A DNA stretch of 64,000 nt from Eutreptiella sp. 'Long Island Sound 2002' (GCA_964036045.1 OZ038381.1:122081843-122145842); one strand, 5' to 3'; shown: positions 21,880 through 32,764, counted from the stretch's first letter. A program made the numbers and translations. Notes: a model not told the origin generated them from the letters alone.

Positions 21880-22015
21880 GGCGGCGGGGGGGACCGGATG
21901 CGCGGTGCTTCTCGCGGTGGGAGGTGGATGTGGACATCGGACGGGGGTGGCGGCGAAAGTGGAGCCCTGGGGGGTCGTCGTGGCGCCTTAGGGAGCGGGA
22001 GCGGCGCGAATGAGC
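21880..22015 (-). repeat. Inverted copy of the RS-repeat start
   Basis: On the minus strand this reads tcccgctccctaaggcgcc followed by acgacgaccccccaggg, nearly identical to plus-strand 17505-17540, and continues into similar Arg/Ser-coding text. This shows that two copies of the LINE gag-like region lie in opposite orientation about 4.4 kb apart. Confidence 0.6.
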
Positions 22016-22132
22016 GGCTGAGGCGCGGTGGCTCTGTGGGGAGCGTGAGCGTCGGGGGTGGGTGCGCCGTGTGGGGAGGGGGCGGGAGCGCCGCCGTTTG
22101 CGAGACCTGTCTTCGTTGCCGGGCGCGCCTGG

Positions 22133-23332
22133 CTAGTGAGGAGGCGTCAGCGGGTCGTGGGGGGCCTTGTGTGGTCCCGCCTGGTACTGTGGGGAGGGGA
22201 GGGGAAGTCCCCCACCCTCCACTGATCCGCCGCGTAGGGGTGCGGCGGCGGCGGCGGCTGGTGGTGCGGGTCGAGTGACTGTACGGGGTCGGGTTGGGCC
22301 CGAGGGGGCCCTTTGGCGTGGGCGTGGCGGTCGAGGGGTCCCAGGTTTCTGGGTCGGTCTGGCCGGTGGCGCTGGTGGATTGTGGGGGGTGGATGACAGG
22401 GGGCTTGGAGATGGCGATGTTGACGAGGGTTTGGATGAAGTCATGTTAGGTGGCCGCCTCTGTGGTAGCGGCGGCCGCTTGGGGGAGGGGGGCTCGGGTT
22501 GTGGTTGGTGGGGGGTCCTGGTTTGGGTTAGGGTTCGGGAAAGGGCGGTGTCGCTCGGGCTGTCGTCGTTCTCTTTGTGGTGTTGGGCGCTGCGCGGGGT
22601 TGTGTTGGTGGTGATGCCGTTGCTGCTGGTGTGGTCGTTTGGGTTCCGGCTTGGGTTTGGGGTCGGGTTTTGGGTTGGGGTCCGGTTTGAGGTTGAGGAG
22701 GACCTTGTTCTGGAGGTGCGAGGGCACTGGTGCCGGGTGAGGGGGGTTCCTGGTATGCTGCCCGGGTGCCTGGGTCGCCTGTGTGGGGGTCGGGGGGCGC
22801 CGGTAGCCTGACGTGCGGCTACAGCTTTGGCTTTGGTTGTGGCTTTGTGGATGAGGTGGGCGGGGAGAGGGGGGTCGGAGGATGAGCTGGAGGACGTTGA
22901 TGAGGATGAGGACGAGGGAGAAATGCTCATTTTGGGGGACGCGGGTTGCGCTGTGATGCGGGCGGTCGCGGGTTTCTGGGCCGCGGCCTCTGCTGCGGCC
23001 ACGGCGGGGACGATGGAGGGCATGTCCTCGGGCTGTAGGTTTGGAGTGGGTGGCTTGGGGGGCCCGGCCGTGACCTGGCGGCCCCGCGGCCTGATCTGGT
23101 CGGCAGCAGTGGGGGAGGGAGGCGCGGGGCTGCGGTCTTCACCTTCTGGGCTTGGCTGGGCCGGGGTCCTGCAATGCGTGAGGTTGTGTGGGTTTGCGTC
23201 CGCGGGGGGAAACAGTTTGCCCGGGCTGCATTCGGGGGCCGCGGGGGGGGGCCTGGGTTTCCAGGGGTGTGTGCGGGGGGCGTGTGCGGGCCAGTGGGCA
23301 AGGTGGGCGTGCCATGGCGCGTGGGGCTCCAT
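22133..23332 (-). CDS. Hypothetical Pro/Ser/Thr-rich protein
   Basis: A 399-residue open frame, dominated by Pro, Ser, Thr and Arg, with two poly-Ser runs (residues about 145-160) separated by short acidic text. A possible helical patch is IVPAVAAAEAAAQKPATA. No catalytic motif is seen. It follows the frame at 23540-24840 on the same strand with a 200-bp gap. It could be the disordered C-terminal part of that ORF or an ORF1-like product of the LINE family. GC-rich composition makes chance open frames likely, so the call is tentative. Confidence 0.35.
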   Translation of the reverse strand: MEPHAPWHAHLAHWPAHAPRTHPWKPRPPPAAPECSPGKLFPPADANPHNLTHCRTPAQPSPEGEDRSPAPPSPTAADQIRPRGRQVTAGPPKPPTPNLQPEDMPSIVPAVAAAEAAAQKPATARITAQPASPKMSISPSSSSSSTSSSSSSDPPLPAHLIHKATTKAKAVAARQATGAPRPPHRRPRHPGSIPGTPLTRHQCPRTSRTRSSSTSNRTPTQNPTPNPSRNPNDHTSSNGITTNTTPRSAQHHKENDDSPSDTALSRTLTQTRTPHQPQPEPPSPKRPPLPQRRPPNMTSSKPSSTSPSPSPLSSTPHNPPAPPARPTQKPGTPRPPRPRQRAPSGPTRPRTVTRPAPPAAAAAAPLRGGSVEGGGLPLPSPQYQAGPHKAPHDPLTPPH

Positions 23333-23539
23333 GCCGTGGGTGTGTGCGGGTAGCTGGGTGTCGGAGGTGGTGAAGGGTGTTCGGCGGGTGGGTCTGTGGC
23401 GGGCGTGTGCGGTTATTTGGGCGGGTCGGGTAGGCCCGTGTCGCGGGGCCCGGGGGTGCGCGTGTGTGGGCCGCCGGGTGGGTAGCGGGGAGGGAGGGGC
23501 AGGGGAGGTGATTGCGCGTGTGGGGGGTGTTGTGCCGGT

Positions 23540-24840
23540 TTATGTGTCCGCTTGCAGAGGTGCGCTTGTGTGGTCAGTTGTAGGCCGGGCGGTTTGGAGG
23601 AGAAGCTTGCCGTCTTCTGCGGCCGCGGCACAGATTTCGCAGACGAACCTGTGTATTTGGTACACCTCTTGGTCAGTGTCGGGAAGAGGGTACGCTAGCT
23701 CCGGGCTAAGGCCCACGCGGAGGAGGATCCTGTGGATGGCGTGGTACCCGCAGGTGAGGGAGTGCTGTGGCCTGGGGGCGGGTCCTTCCGCGTGTCTGGG
23801 CCTGCCTCGATTTGCGTGTGGGCGGTGGCGATGGCCCCAATACCAGTGCACCGTCCCCGCGGATGGCCAGCGGTGCTGGATCCATTGGGCCACGCAGAGC
23901 ATGGCCAGTCCCAAGTGGTAGCACGCCCGCCCTGAGCTGATTCGGGCCAGGGCGCGGGCCAGAGGTTTGTCCCCCAGCTGGAGGACGTCCCACTGTCCCA
24001 CTGTTGGTCGGGGGATGTTGCTGTAGGGGCCACTACGTAGTAGTGCCAGTGCTCGAGGACTGTACACCAGACCTCCGGCGGGGGGTGGTCGCTGTCTGTA
24101 GGTGGGGGAGGGAGGTCGTCGTCTGGGGTGCGGAGGCCGGCAGCGTGAAGGGCGGTGTTGCGGGTTGGTGCGGTGACCTGTTCCCATCGTTCTGGGTGGT
24201 TCGGGTCCGCTGGGTGGTCCCTCTCTGCTCCGCCTCGTCGTAGGCGTATGGTCCCTCGACGTGTGACGTCCGTGTCGGTGTCGTGAGTCAGGGCCTGGCC
24301 CCACTTGATGGGGGGGATTCAGACGTGCTGGCCTTGGGCGTGTTGGCGGGCTCGCCAAAGTACGAGGTCTACGATGGCCTCGTGGAGGCCGTTGCCTGGG
24401 GTGGTCAGGTCCTGGAGGGCTTTGACGGTGAACTTGGTCCAGCTCTCTTGTAGGCGGTACCAGCCCAGGGGAGTGCTCAGGGCCCTGCTTTGGAGGGTTG
24501 CTCGGAGGTGGTCGGGGTCGCGGATGGTGGTCGGTGTGAGGGGGGGGTGCTCCGCGTCCGGGGGGGGCTGGCTGGGTGGGCTGCCGGGGTCCTGCGCGTC
24601 CGCGTCGATGTATGGGTGGCCCTGGGTGGGTTTTGCTGGGCTGGGCGGTGCCGGGTGGTCTCGTGGGTGAGGGGTGGGCTCTGGGGTGCCGTGGGCGGTT
24701 GCGGCAGGGGGGGTCTTGCGGTGTGGCCTGGCGGCCTTTTGGGGTGCTCTGTTGGTGTCTTGGAGGCCTGCTGACGGAGATGGGGTGGGCGTGTGTGGGG
24801 CGCGGAGTACGTTAGTGGACGTCTGGGTCATGTACGGCAT
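23540..24840 (-). pseudogene. ORF with possible Ulp1/C48-like cysteine-protease module
   Basis: Two overlapping minus frames give one coherent protein. First comes a Pro-rich leader, then LTTPGNGLHEAIVDLVLWRA (near 24370), which recalls the W-L-n-D-e-v-I entry helix of Ulp1 peptidases. After a stop and frame change come LEHWHYYVVAP, VGQWDVLQLGDKPLARALAR, a His-containing TVHWYWGHRHRPH, and QHSLTCGYHAIHRILL. The Q-x4-C-G arrangement with an upstream His resembles the Ulp1 His...Gln...Cys order, but the spacing is not canonical and no clear Asp is placed. It lies just after the LINE-2 ORF2. Cysteine proteases are known in some algal LINEs (the Dualen type), so an element-encoded protease is plausible but unproven. 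Confidence 0.35.
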
Positions 24841-25283
24841 GGTAATGGATGAGACGCTGCATGTGTTCCCTGGCGGTGGGATCGGTGAGTTGTACCGTGT
24901 GTGTCAACAGGAGGCATTTGCGGTGTACCATTTGGGCCGCTGCTTTGCGGACTGCTTCTAGCTTGAGGTGCGCTGCTGTCTCCATCGGTTTTTCCGTGTT
25001 TTTGGCGAGGTGTCGGTGTAGGGGCTGTGTCAGCGCCCCTCTCATGGTGGCTTCCTTGATCAGGGGATCCCTGAAGAGGTGTTCGGTGGCCTGGTGTGCG
25101 TGGCTGTGGGTTGGCCAGCCTTCGTGTTGCCGTAGGGTTTCTGCCGGGGACCAGCCCACTAGTGTGTCCCTGCCCGTATGGAGGGGGCACATCTTGAAGT
25201 GTTCCCAGTCCTCCCGGTTGCTGTGGTCGCACGGGCAGCAGGTGTGCCCTTCGGGGACATGGATGTGCTTGCGGGCCAGCCAT
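24812..25283 (-). pseudogene. LINE-2 ORF2 C-terminus with C-C-H-C finger
   Basis: The minus strand near 25190-25245 reads CPCDHSNREDWEHFKMC, the same C-x-C...H-x3-C pattern as LINE-1 (CHCGRGQESYEHFMRC). A helical, charged tail follows (AHLKLEAVRKAAAQMVHRK) and ends with a stop at 24812. It is in a different frame from the RNase H block, so at least one frameshift separates them. Confidence 0.75.
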
Positions 25284-26419
25284 CAGGCGACCCTGGTGAG
25301 GAGTGGTAGTTGCTCCCTGAGGAGCTGGATGCGTCGTTTCTGGAGGTTGGCTGGGACGTTTGCTGGGCGTAGTGCCGAGTGGTAGAGGGGGACCGTTAGT
25401 TTCTCCTGGAGCTCTTGGATGTGTGCTCGGCTGTCTGTGTCGCCCAGCACGCGGGCGAGATGTTGGATGGGGTTGGGGTAATGGTATAATCTGTCTTGTG
25501 AGGTATCAGGGGCGTCCTCCGGTACCCAGTCGGGGGTCTGATGGGTCTCCGGTTTGGGGGGTATGTGTTGGAGGTTTGTGTGGTTTCGGCCGGGGTCGGG
25601 GACCTGGAGGGTCGGCCGGTGCGTAGTGCGCTTGTGTACCGCCTGGTTATGGACCTTACCATTTCCGTATTGGTGCCTGTCGGATTCCTGTTTCACGATG
25701 TTAAGTTGGACATAGGGGGGAAGGCTGTGAGGGGCTTTCCAGAGTAGCAGTTCTTGGGTGCCGAGGCTCGTTGCGGTGGTTTTGTGGAGTGGTTTTCTTG
25801 CTATGCGGAGGAGTATGTGTGTTTTGTAGATGGCGTCCACTACGAACCAGACCCGGACGACGTGCGGGAGGTGGGCAGCCGGGTGGGTCAGGATTTTGGT
25901 GATGGCGTCGGCCATGGCCCCGGATTCTCCATGGAAGGAGGCCCCGTAGGTGGTGTGGCCCGTGTGGTGGTCCATGTGGTAGTGTCTTCCGGTGTGGGTT
26001 AGCTGCAGGGTGGCCCCCCCGGTGATGGGCGTGAGGGCCGATTCGCCTGAGGCGTCGGGGAAGAAGAGTAGGTCCGCCGGTGATAGTTGTGGGAGGCGGC
26101 ATGGGTTCATTGGCAGGTCGGCGTATATGGCGAGGCCCGTGGTGAGGTGGGCCACCGGGGTTGTGGGCTGCAGGATGGGGGTGCCGCACACCCCTATTCC
26201 TTTGGAGATGATGTGTTTCGCTTGGAGGGACATGGCTATGAGTCCATGTTCTGGTTGTCCTTGTGTGAGGTAGGAGTAGATGTAGTGGAGGATGTAGGCT
26301 GTGTCCGGGTTAAGGTCGCGGCAGGTGAGGGTTTGTGTTCCGTGCTCAGGTGTGTGGCAGGAGTGGTTGAGCGGGTAGTAGGGGTGCTCGTGCTTGCCCG
26401 CTCTGCCTGGTTCGTACAT
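25283..26419 (-). pseudogene. LINE-2 ORF2: RNase H domain
   Basis: A 378-residue frame. RNase H residues appear in order: LLFFPDASGESA (Asp), SFHGESGAMADAI (Glu), VRVWFVVDAIYK (Asp), VKQESDRHQYGNGKVHNQAV (His and last acidic region). Spacing matches LINE-1. The segment after it (TDSRAHIQELQEKL and LQKRRIQLLREQLPLLT) corresponds to the LINE-1 region leading to the finger. The frame starts with no clear ATG of its own; it is an internal part of ORF2. Confidence 0.8.
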
Positions 26420-26711
26420 GCTGGAACGAATGGCGACTCCTGCCGGGTCTGGGCAGGGCCAGGTGGGCGTTGTGGTGAACAGTCATTGGGGTGTGTGGTC
26501 GGGGTTCCACGCCACTGTGTGGTTCGCTTCAGTGCGGTGGAACCATGGCGCTACCCATGCGTAGGCTTGTGCTGGTAGGTTGTTTTTTGGGGTGGCTGTG
26601 GTGGCGTGCTATGAGGTGCAATACAAGCCACGGCGTGGTGGGTGCTTTGAGGTCACAGGCTGAACATGTGCGTGGCACGGTCTGGGAGTCGTGGGGGACC
26701 TTCGGTAGGTC

Positions 26712-28860
26712 TCACATGGTCATGTGGTGCTTCCGTACACGCCATTCTGCCCCGTGGTGGATGACGGTGATCTGCGTGGGTTCGGCTTCATTGAGGGCCA
26801 GTAGTAGGGTTAGCGGTGGGACTGGGCCCGCCACCGAGGGGACGGGTTTGTGTTTCGAGCCGGTGGGTGCGTAGGGCGGTGTCGCTGGGATGGGACGGGG
26901 GTGCTGCTTTTCGAAGTCTTGGTAGGCTGCCTGCATGTCTTTGCTTTTTGGCAGAGTATGTCCTGCTGCTCCTGCCGTCTGCGTGAGGTACTGGTGGAAG
27001 AGGCGGTATTGAGGGCATTTGGGAAGCTGTATGAAGGGGTTGTGGTGTGTCCCGCTGTGGTGAAGGACCCGCATTAGGAGGAGGGTGACGTATACTACGG
27101 TGATGGAAGCCCCGACGAGGTCTATGGTGTTGATGGTGCCTTTGGGGTGATGGTGGAGGTCCCCGCGGAGGACCGCCAGGGGTCCTTCCTCCGGGCATGT
27201 GTGGTTGGTGAGTATGGCGTGGTGCGGGGAAGGGAGGAGAAGCTGGAGGTGGTTCCATAGGCGCGTGTTCATGTTGGTGGGCATGCCCGTTTGGTGGAGT
27301 ATCCAGCGCAGGCATGTGATGCGGGCCCGTTGTGCGGCTTGGAGGCGGATTGTGGCGACTTCGCGGACTTCCGGCGAGTGGTTGTGGGTCATGCCGTGAA
27401 GGAGGAGGGCGGTGTGTCTGGTGTAGGCCGCTTTCACGTCGTCCCCTATGATGTCTTCATAGTGGGACCATGCCGCCCGGATGGCGCGATTGGGTATGGA
27501 GGTGGGCCAGCCCCCGTGTGCTGCCCATGTCCTGGTGACGGCGAGTGTGGCCGGCTGGAGTGCGGTGGTGGGGTGTGTCAGGTGGAGTGCCTGGAACCCT
27601 ATGGAGGCGTTCAAGACCCCGGTGAGGTAGTACGCCAGGCTCTGGTGGGATAAGGAGAGGGCCTTTGTGGTCGGGAACACATATCTGGGGAGATGGGCAG
27701 GTGTGACTGCAACTTGGGAGGGAGGGAGGTATCCTCAAGGTTGGCGGCCTGGATCACCCCCAAGTGGGTGGTCGTTTCCACGACTTGCATTCGGGGGTCC
27801 TTGTGGCCCTAGGGTCAAGGGTGTAGCAGACCCCTTGATCATGGCCACTGACGTTGTGGGGTGGACGATGAGGTTGTTGCGGGAGGGGTAGTGGATTGTC
27901 ACGTCCAGTAGGTCGTTGGCTTGCTGGGTGACCGTTGGTCCGGGGTCCGGGCTGTGCGGTTCGTGTGGGGTGTCTGCGACCGTGGGGTTGGTGTCGTCCG
28001 CAAAGCCCATCAGGGGGGAGAGGAGGGGGTAGGGTGCGTAGGCCGGGTAATCCTGTCCGATTGTGAGGGCCAGGGGGAGTGTCACGAGGAGGTACAGGAA
28101 GGCGCCTTCCGCTCCTCCTTGGAGGACCCCGCTGCCTGGCTCCAGGAAGGGGGTGAGGCCTGCTCCGATGCGGACTGTGTATTTGCGGGTGCGGATGTAG
28201 CCGGAGGCGAAGTTGTAGAAGGGGCGGCCAATATGTTTCCACGCCGCCTCCAGAAGGAGCCAGGGGGTGTTCGGGAAGGCTCCCTTGACGTCGAGGGAGG
28301 CGATGATGAGGTCTACCGGGTCCATGTCGGCGATGGTGTCCTGGAGGAAGATGACCTGGTGTGGGGACCGGCCCGGGATGGCCCCCCAGAGGCTGGCAGG
28401 TATGTGGGGGTCCAGGTGGGGGCGGATGCGGCGCAGGAGGATGGTCCTAACGATTTTGACCTCCGTGACTGCAAAGACTATGGGGCGCCAGTTGTCCGCG
28501 TTGGCCCAGTCACCCTTTTTGTAGATGTGGCGGACAACGTTTGCCCAGTCTGGTGGTAGGGGGGTTTGGCCCGTGACGATGTCCCAGAGGCGGTGGGCGA
28601 GGATGCGGGGTAGGTGGGCGGGGAGGTGGTAGTATGCCTCCGCTGGGAGGCCGTCCTAGCCTGGGGTTCTGTAATGCCGGAGACTGTGGATGGCCCTCTG
28701 GACTTCGTGGATTGTGAAGGGGCGCTTTTCCAGTTGCCTCCTCTGGGCGTGGTTCAAGACCTGAGGGGGGCGGTTGACTTTGGCCTGGGTGTCCGTGTCC
28801 AATGTGTCTTGGGTGGGCGTGTGTTGATGGAGGAAGCTGTCTTGGGTAGTATGGAGCACG
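26712..28860 (-). pseudogene. LINE-2 ORF2: reverse transcriptase
   Basis: RT motifs on the minus strand: HIYKKGDWANADNWRPIVF near 28500, IIASLDVKGAFPNTP near 28290 (first Asp), GSGVLQGGAEGAFLYLL near 28110, and SPLMGFADDTNPTVAD near 28000 with F-A-D-D as the catalytic box where LINE-1 has YVDD. A thumb region follows at 27680-26712 (LTGVLNASIGFQALHL, matching LRAVLNAVIGYQGMHL in LINE-1). A TAG at 28656 cuts the frame just before DGLPAEAYYHL, and further shifts occur near 27735. Confidence 0.88.
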
Positions 28861-28989
28861 GTGGCTGGGTCGTTGGTGAGGGAGCCGTCCTCCTGCCTGT
28901 GGTGATGGTGCGGTGGCCAGTGTAGGTCATGGCGTCGTTGAGGTGGCGGATGGCCGTGTTAGGGAGTTCATGTTGCGCATACCGTTCGT

Positions 28990-29900
28990 GCTCTTGGGCG
29001 ATGCGCTGTTGCCTGTGCATATGCCGATGCTGCAGGTCTGCCCTGATGTGGGCTATCTGCGTCCCGCAGTGGTGGATGTGGCGTCGTGTTTGGGGGGTGT
29101 TCGTGTGGAGGAGGGTCACCAGTTGTTGCTTCGCATGCCAGAGGTCATGCAGCATATCCCCCAGGGCCGTGGGCGGTCAGTCATCCTCAGTGTGGGGGTG
29201 CTGCTGGAAACCGCAGGCGACGGCGGCTGTGCGCAGCGGGAGGGGCCCGTATCGGGCTTCCGCCCGGATGATGGTGGTGGGGTCGCCATAGCATACGTCG
29301 ATGCGGGAGGGGGCGGCCTCTGTTTGGTGGGGGATGTGGGATGGTTGGCCTTCCAGGTTGGCAGTCAGGTCCACGAGCCCCAGCATTTTGACTGCATGGT
29401 CCTGGAGTGTCGCCTGTCCCCCTTCGTCCACCGGGATGGGGGCGGCTTTCATGTTGCCGATGATGATTGTGGGGGCGAGCATGGCCATCTTGCGGTATGC
29501 TTCGGCCAGGGCCTGGAGGAAGGGTTCCGTGGCGTCGCCGAAGGGGACGTGGGCGTTGATGACGTTGAGTTGTCATCCGTCCCCGACGACCTCTTAGACG
29601 CTTAGTCTCCCTTGGATGCTGAGGTGGTGGACGAGGTGGACATGGATGCCGGCTCGGGCATATAGGGGGGTCCCCTTGTGCCAGCAGCATTTGTACGCTT
29701 TCTGGTCCGGGGTATATATGGCAGTGGTCTCCCGAGGGGCGTTGCGTTGTAGGCCCTGTTCCTGGAGGGTGAGGAGGTGGGGAACACACTCCGCCCCCTG
29801 TGCCATCGGGAGCACCTGGGGGGCGCCTGTGGCATCCTTGCAGTATGTGATGGCCGGGTGGTTGAGGTTGAGGAGGTTGACAGTGGCCTCGGTGGGCGCG
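28990..29900 (-). pseudogene. LINE-2 ORF2: APE-type endonuclease, degraded active site
   Basis: Aligned with the LINE-1 endonuclease by motif: LNLNHPAITYCKDA (N-terminal Asn), HLLTLQEQGLQ (Glu), TIIIGNMKAAP where LINE-1 has VVGDFNYDP, and APSRIDVCYGDP where LINE-1 has SRMDPVY. The G-D-F-N motif is changed to G-N-M-K, so key Asp and Asn residues are missing and this copy is unlikely to nick DNA. Frames change near 29600 and 29190. The helical linker to the RT (28940-29155) follows. Confidence 0.7.
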
Positions 29901-29942
29901 GGCTGGGGATGTGGAGGCTTGGGCCCTCGGCCCTCTGCCCCG

Positions 29943-30830
29943 TCAGGGAGGGGGATTGGGGCTCCGAGACGTTTTGCCTGGTGGTGGGTGCTTGGGTAGG
30001 CGCGAGGGGGGGAGGTCCTGGCTCCACTCAGGGGGGAGCTCCCCGGTGTACTTGGTGCCTCTGTGGGCCTTGTTCTCGTAGGTGAGGAGCCGGATGGGGT
30101 GGGCGCTGTTGAGCTCCAAGGTGTGGCCCTCTGGCTTGTCCAGGGCGCTGTTGCCCTGGTCTAGCTCCTTTTGGCGGTGCCAGATCACCCGGATTTGTAC
30201 CCCATCGTTCGGGCTTAGGTCGCGGAGGCGGTACTGGATTGTGCCCTCACACCAGATCCAGTCGCCTGTGTGGTCGTTGCGGAAGGGCTGCTGGACCTCC
30301 GCGCCCTTTTTGAATTCTGGGTACGCTTCGCGTTTGGGCGGTGCCGGTGGCGGGAGGGAGGATGATGAGGATGCTTGGTCCGGGTGGGGTGGTGGTGGTG
30401 GTTGGAGGGAGGATGATGAGGATGCTTGGTCCGGGATTGCCGGGAGGGTTGGAGGGGGTGCAGGGGGTTGGGAGGTTATTGCCCTGCCGTCTTTTCTGGT
30501 TTGCTGGGGCTCGGGGGCGGGTGCGCAACTTTTCTCTCTTGCTCGCTTGGGTGGGACTGGAGATGCTGGGGCTTGGGGGGCGTGGGGTTGGAAGAAAGGA
30601 TGTGTGGCCTGCTGGCCCGGATCCCTTAGCGGGGGCTCTGCCGGCGTTTGCATGGTTGCTTTTGCGTGGCTGCGCGTGAGGTCGGCGAGCTTGCGTACGG
30701 TCTCCGGGGGGTCGGTTGGCCATGGCAGTGCAGCCGGGCTGTTGTGGAAGGGGTGGTGGAGGTGATAGTTCCTCATGGCCTTGGCCTGCATGACCCAGGC
30801 CTCCGTGGGTTTCGGTGTGTCTTGACTCAA
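29943..30830 (-). pseudogene. LINE-2 ORF1 C-terminal half
   Basis: A 295-residue frame: N-terminal mixed text (TPKPTEAWVMQAKAMRNYHL), a Pro/Gln-rich middle with two near-identical DQASSSSSLPPP-type repeats, then an ordered end with EVQQPFRNDHTGDWIWCEGT, DGVQIRVIWHRQ and HPIRLLTYENKA. The ordered end is a likely small beta-barrel, like the chromo/Tudor-type module of LINE-1 ORF1 (GKWRRYVGTVEEM...AIVQWEDQG). Upstream it is cut by the AT-rich insertion. Removing that insertion joins CACACACCGAAACCC in frame, so the protein originally continued into the 31.6-31.97 kb/33.2-34.1 kb text. Confidence 0.7.
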
Positions 30831-31588
30831 TCCTTCAATTAATCCTCGTTGGTGACTTTTGCGGCCGCCAACTTAATACCAGTCAATCTACTTCGTCAAA
30901 TATCGTCGATATCATCAATATGTTCAACCTACTGAGTTCGTCGAACACCACCTCCAACTATGCACCCATTATCAACACAAGAGCACCTCCGTCCACACCG
31001 TCCATACTCACTAAGCACATCAAGAGCATACCCGAGAACATAGCAAAAAACGATGTCGTCTATTATCGACACGATAAAGACACCAACAAGACCACCAACG
31101 GAAACGAGCTATCTCTTCCTACCGAGGCTAGAACACGCCTGTACGAATTGGCAAAACGGGAAATGGGAATGGACAAGGACGACCTACACCGATCACACGA
31201 TGGCTTGGTGTCGGCAAAATGGGAAACGCTGCGCAAGGCGCGGCTCTGGAGGGCAATGGGACACACTTTCCAAAAGCATGGGGCATCAATGGACCTTGGT
31301 CGCTTGCGTGCAGGACTGGCATCGCCCTTGACGGAGGTCAAGCCTAGGGCGTCTCACACTTTCTGAGTGTCTATTTTGTTTTTCGATTTCAGCAACACAA
31401 TGCCTGAGTCACGCTGATTCAAATATAAATCGTCCAGAATCAGCCAGCCACGGGCGTATTAACCGTTCACAATAATCCTTTAATCATTGCAATTATCCGT
31501 CCGTCTATTGGGTATCCATCTACCTTGGCGTTATCCCCTTTGTCGCAATCACTGTCGGATATATCGTCTCTTTTGGACTATTTGCCGC
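30821..31588 (+). mobile_element. 768-bp AT-rich insertion with 5-bp target duplication
   Basis: GC-poor DNA sits inside the GC-rich LINE-2 ORF1. It is flanked by TGTGT on both sides (30816-30820 and 31589-31593). Deleting it restores the LINE-2 reading frame. It holds a plus frame to 31363 whose last part is charged (LYELAKREMGMDKDDLHRSH, WETLRKARLWRAMGHTFQKH). No TIR was found. A 5-bp duplication would fit a solo LTR or a small non-autonomous element. A 21-nt stretch at 31357-31377 recurs exactly at 43968-43988. Confidence 0.6.
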
Positions 31589-31966
31589 TGTGTGGAGGGC
31601 TTCCCATGGGGCACCTTCGCGGCCTGTGAGGTCGGTTGCTTGGAGGAGTTGCTGCCGGCCTCCTGGGGGGTCTTCCGGGTCTACTTCTTGGGTGTAGGCC
31701 TAGGCCGCCATGAGGACTCTGTGTGCCCAGTGGATGAACCACCATTGGGCGTCCGCTTTGAGGATGTGGACGGCAGGTTGTTGGGGGGGGGTGTCCAGGG
31801 TGTCCCACGACGTGATGGCTAGTTCTATCCTGGAGGGGTGGAGGTGTGGGGTGGCCCTGCGGCGTAGAGGTTGATCGATGTGGAAGGGGGTGACGGCATC
31901 GTTGAGGCCTTGCAGTGGTTGGGGCATCGCTGGGATGGCTGTGGGATGCCAGTGGTGTTCGTGGGC
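31117..31966. repeat. Long direct repeat, left copy (850 bp)
   Basis: Matches 32765-33613 along its whole length with scattered substitutions. It contains the 3' part of the AT-rich insertion plus LINE-2 ORF1 sequence. Together with its partner it brackets the LINE 3' end at 31967-32764, as a target-site duplication would. Confidence 0.8.
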
Positions 31967-32764
31967 ACGCCAAACGGAGCCAGGGACCGGGGCAGGACAC
32001 GCGGAGGGGCACGGACCACGTGGAACGGCCCTACCAGTGCCCAGTGCCGGGACCGCGCAGGGTGCGCATGCCACACCACCCAGGGGGGGGGGGAGCGGAC
32101 GCCGCGGGAGCGCGAGCGCACACACACGCAAAGAGCACGCGGGGACTACGAGGAGGGCAACCGGACCGAGCTCCCGGAACGCACAGACTGCGTGGAATGG
32201 CGTACCAGCGAGCGAGAGTAAGGGACACCCGGACGGGACGGCCCGCCACACACAGCGCGGGACACGCGGGGCGGGAAGGGGGAAACGGGAGAAACACAAC
32301 ACCAGGTACCGGCCCGAGCCCCCCAGACCGGCCGGGAGCGCGGCGCACACACGGACGGGGCACTGCACCCGCCAAGGCAGTAGTAGTGCACTGCGCCACG
32401 CCCCAACCCCTAGGCTAGGCAGCCTCCGCGCCAGCCCAGGGGGGTCCCACGAGCGACAAGCCACTAGCACGGGCCCGGCGGCGCCGGCGCCCCGGGCGAC
32501 CACGCATTAGGGGGGCGGCGCGATGGGTAAGCGCCCGCGGCCACGGCTGCGATTTGATGCACTGACCGGGGAGTGGCGAAACGGGGAAGCCGGGGAGGGA
32601 CGGGGCTCCGAGCCCTGTGAACCCGGGGGACTCCGCCAACAGGCAGGAGGTGCATCTTGGAGGGCCCCCCACTAGGACCTGGTGGGGAAGATATCACTTG
32701 GCCCAACCAGGTGGCCCCCCGGGGCCGAAAGGCGTCTAGTACCCGCAATCCCAAACCTCAAACC
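31967..32764 (+). mobile_element. 5'-truncated LINE 3' end, copy 2, with AAACCTC tail
   Basis: Similar from end to end to 16746-17505 and finishing with the same ctagtacccgcaa then AAACCTC repeats (about 32750-32764). It lies between two 850-bp direct copies of the target. The simplest reading is target-primed insertion of a 5'-truncated LINE with an unusually long target-site duplication. Frames open in it are composition-driven; no protein is called. Confidence 0.65.
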
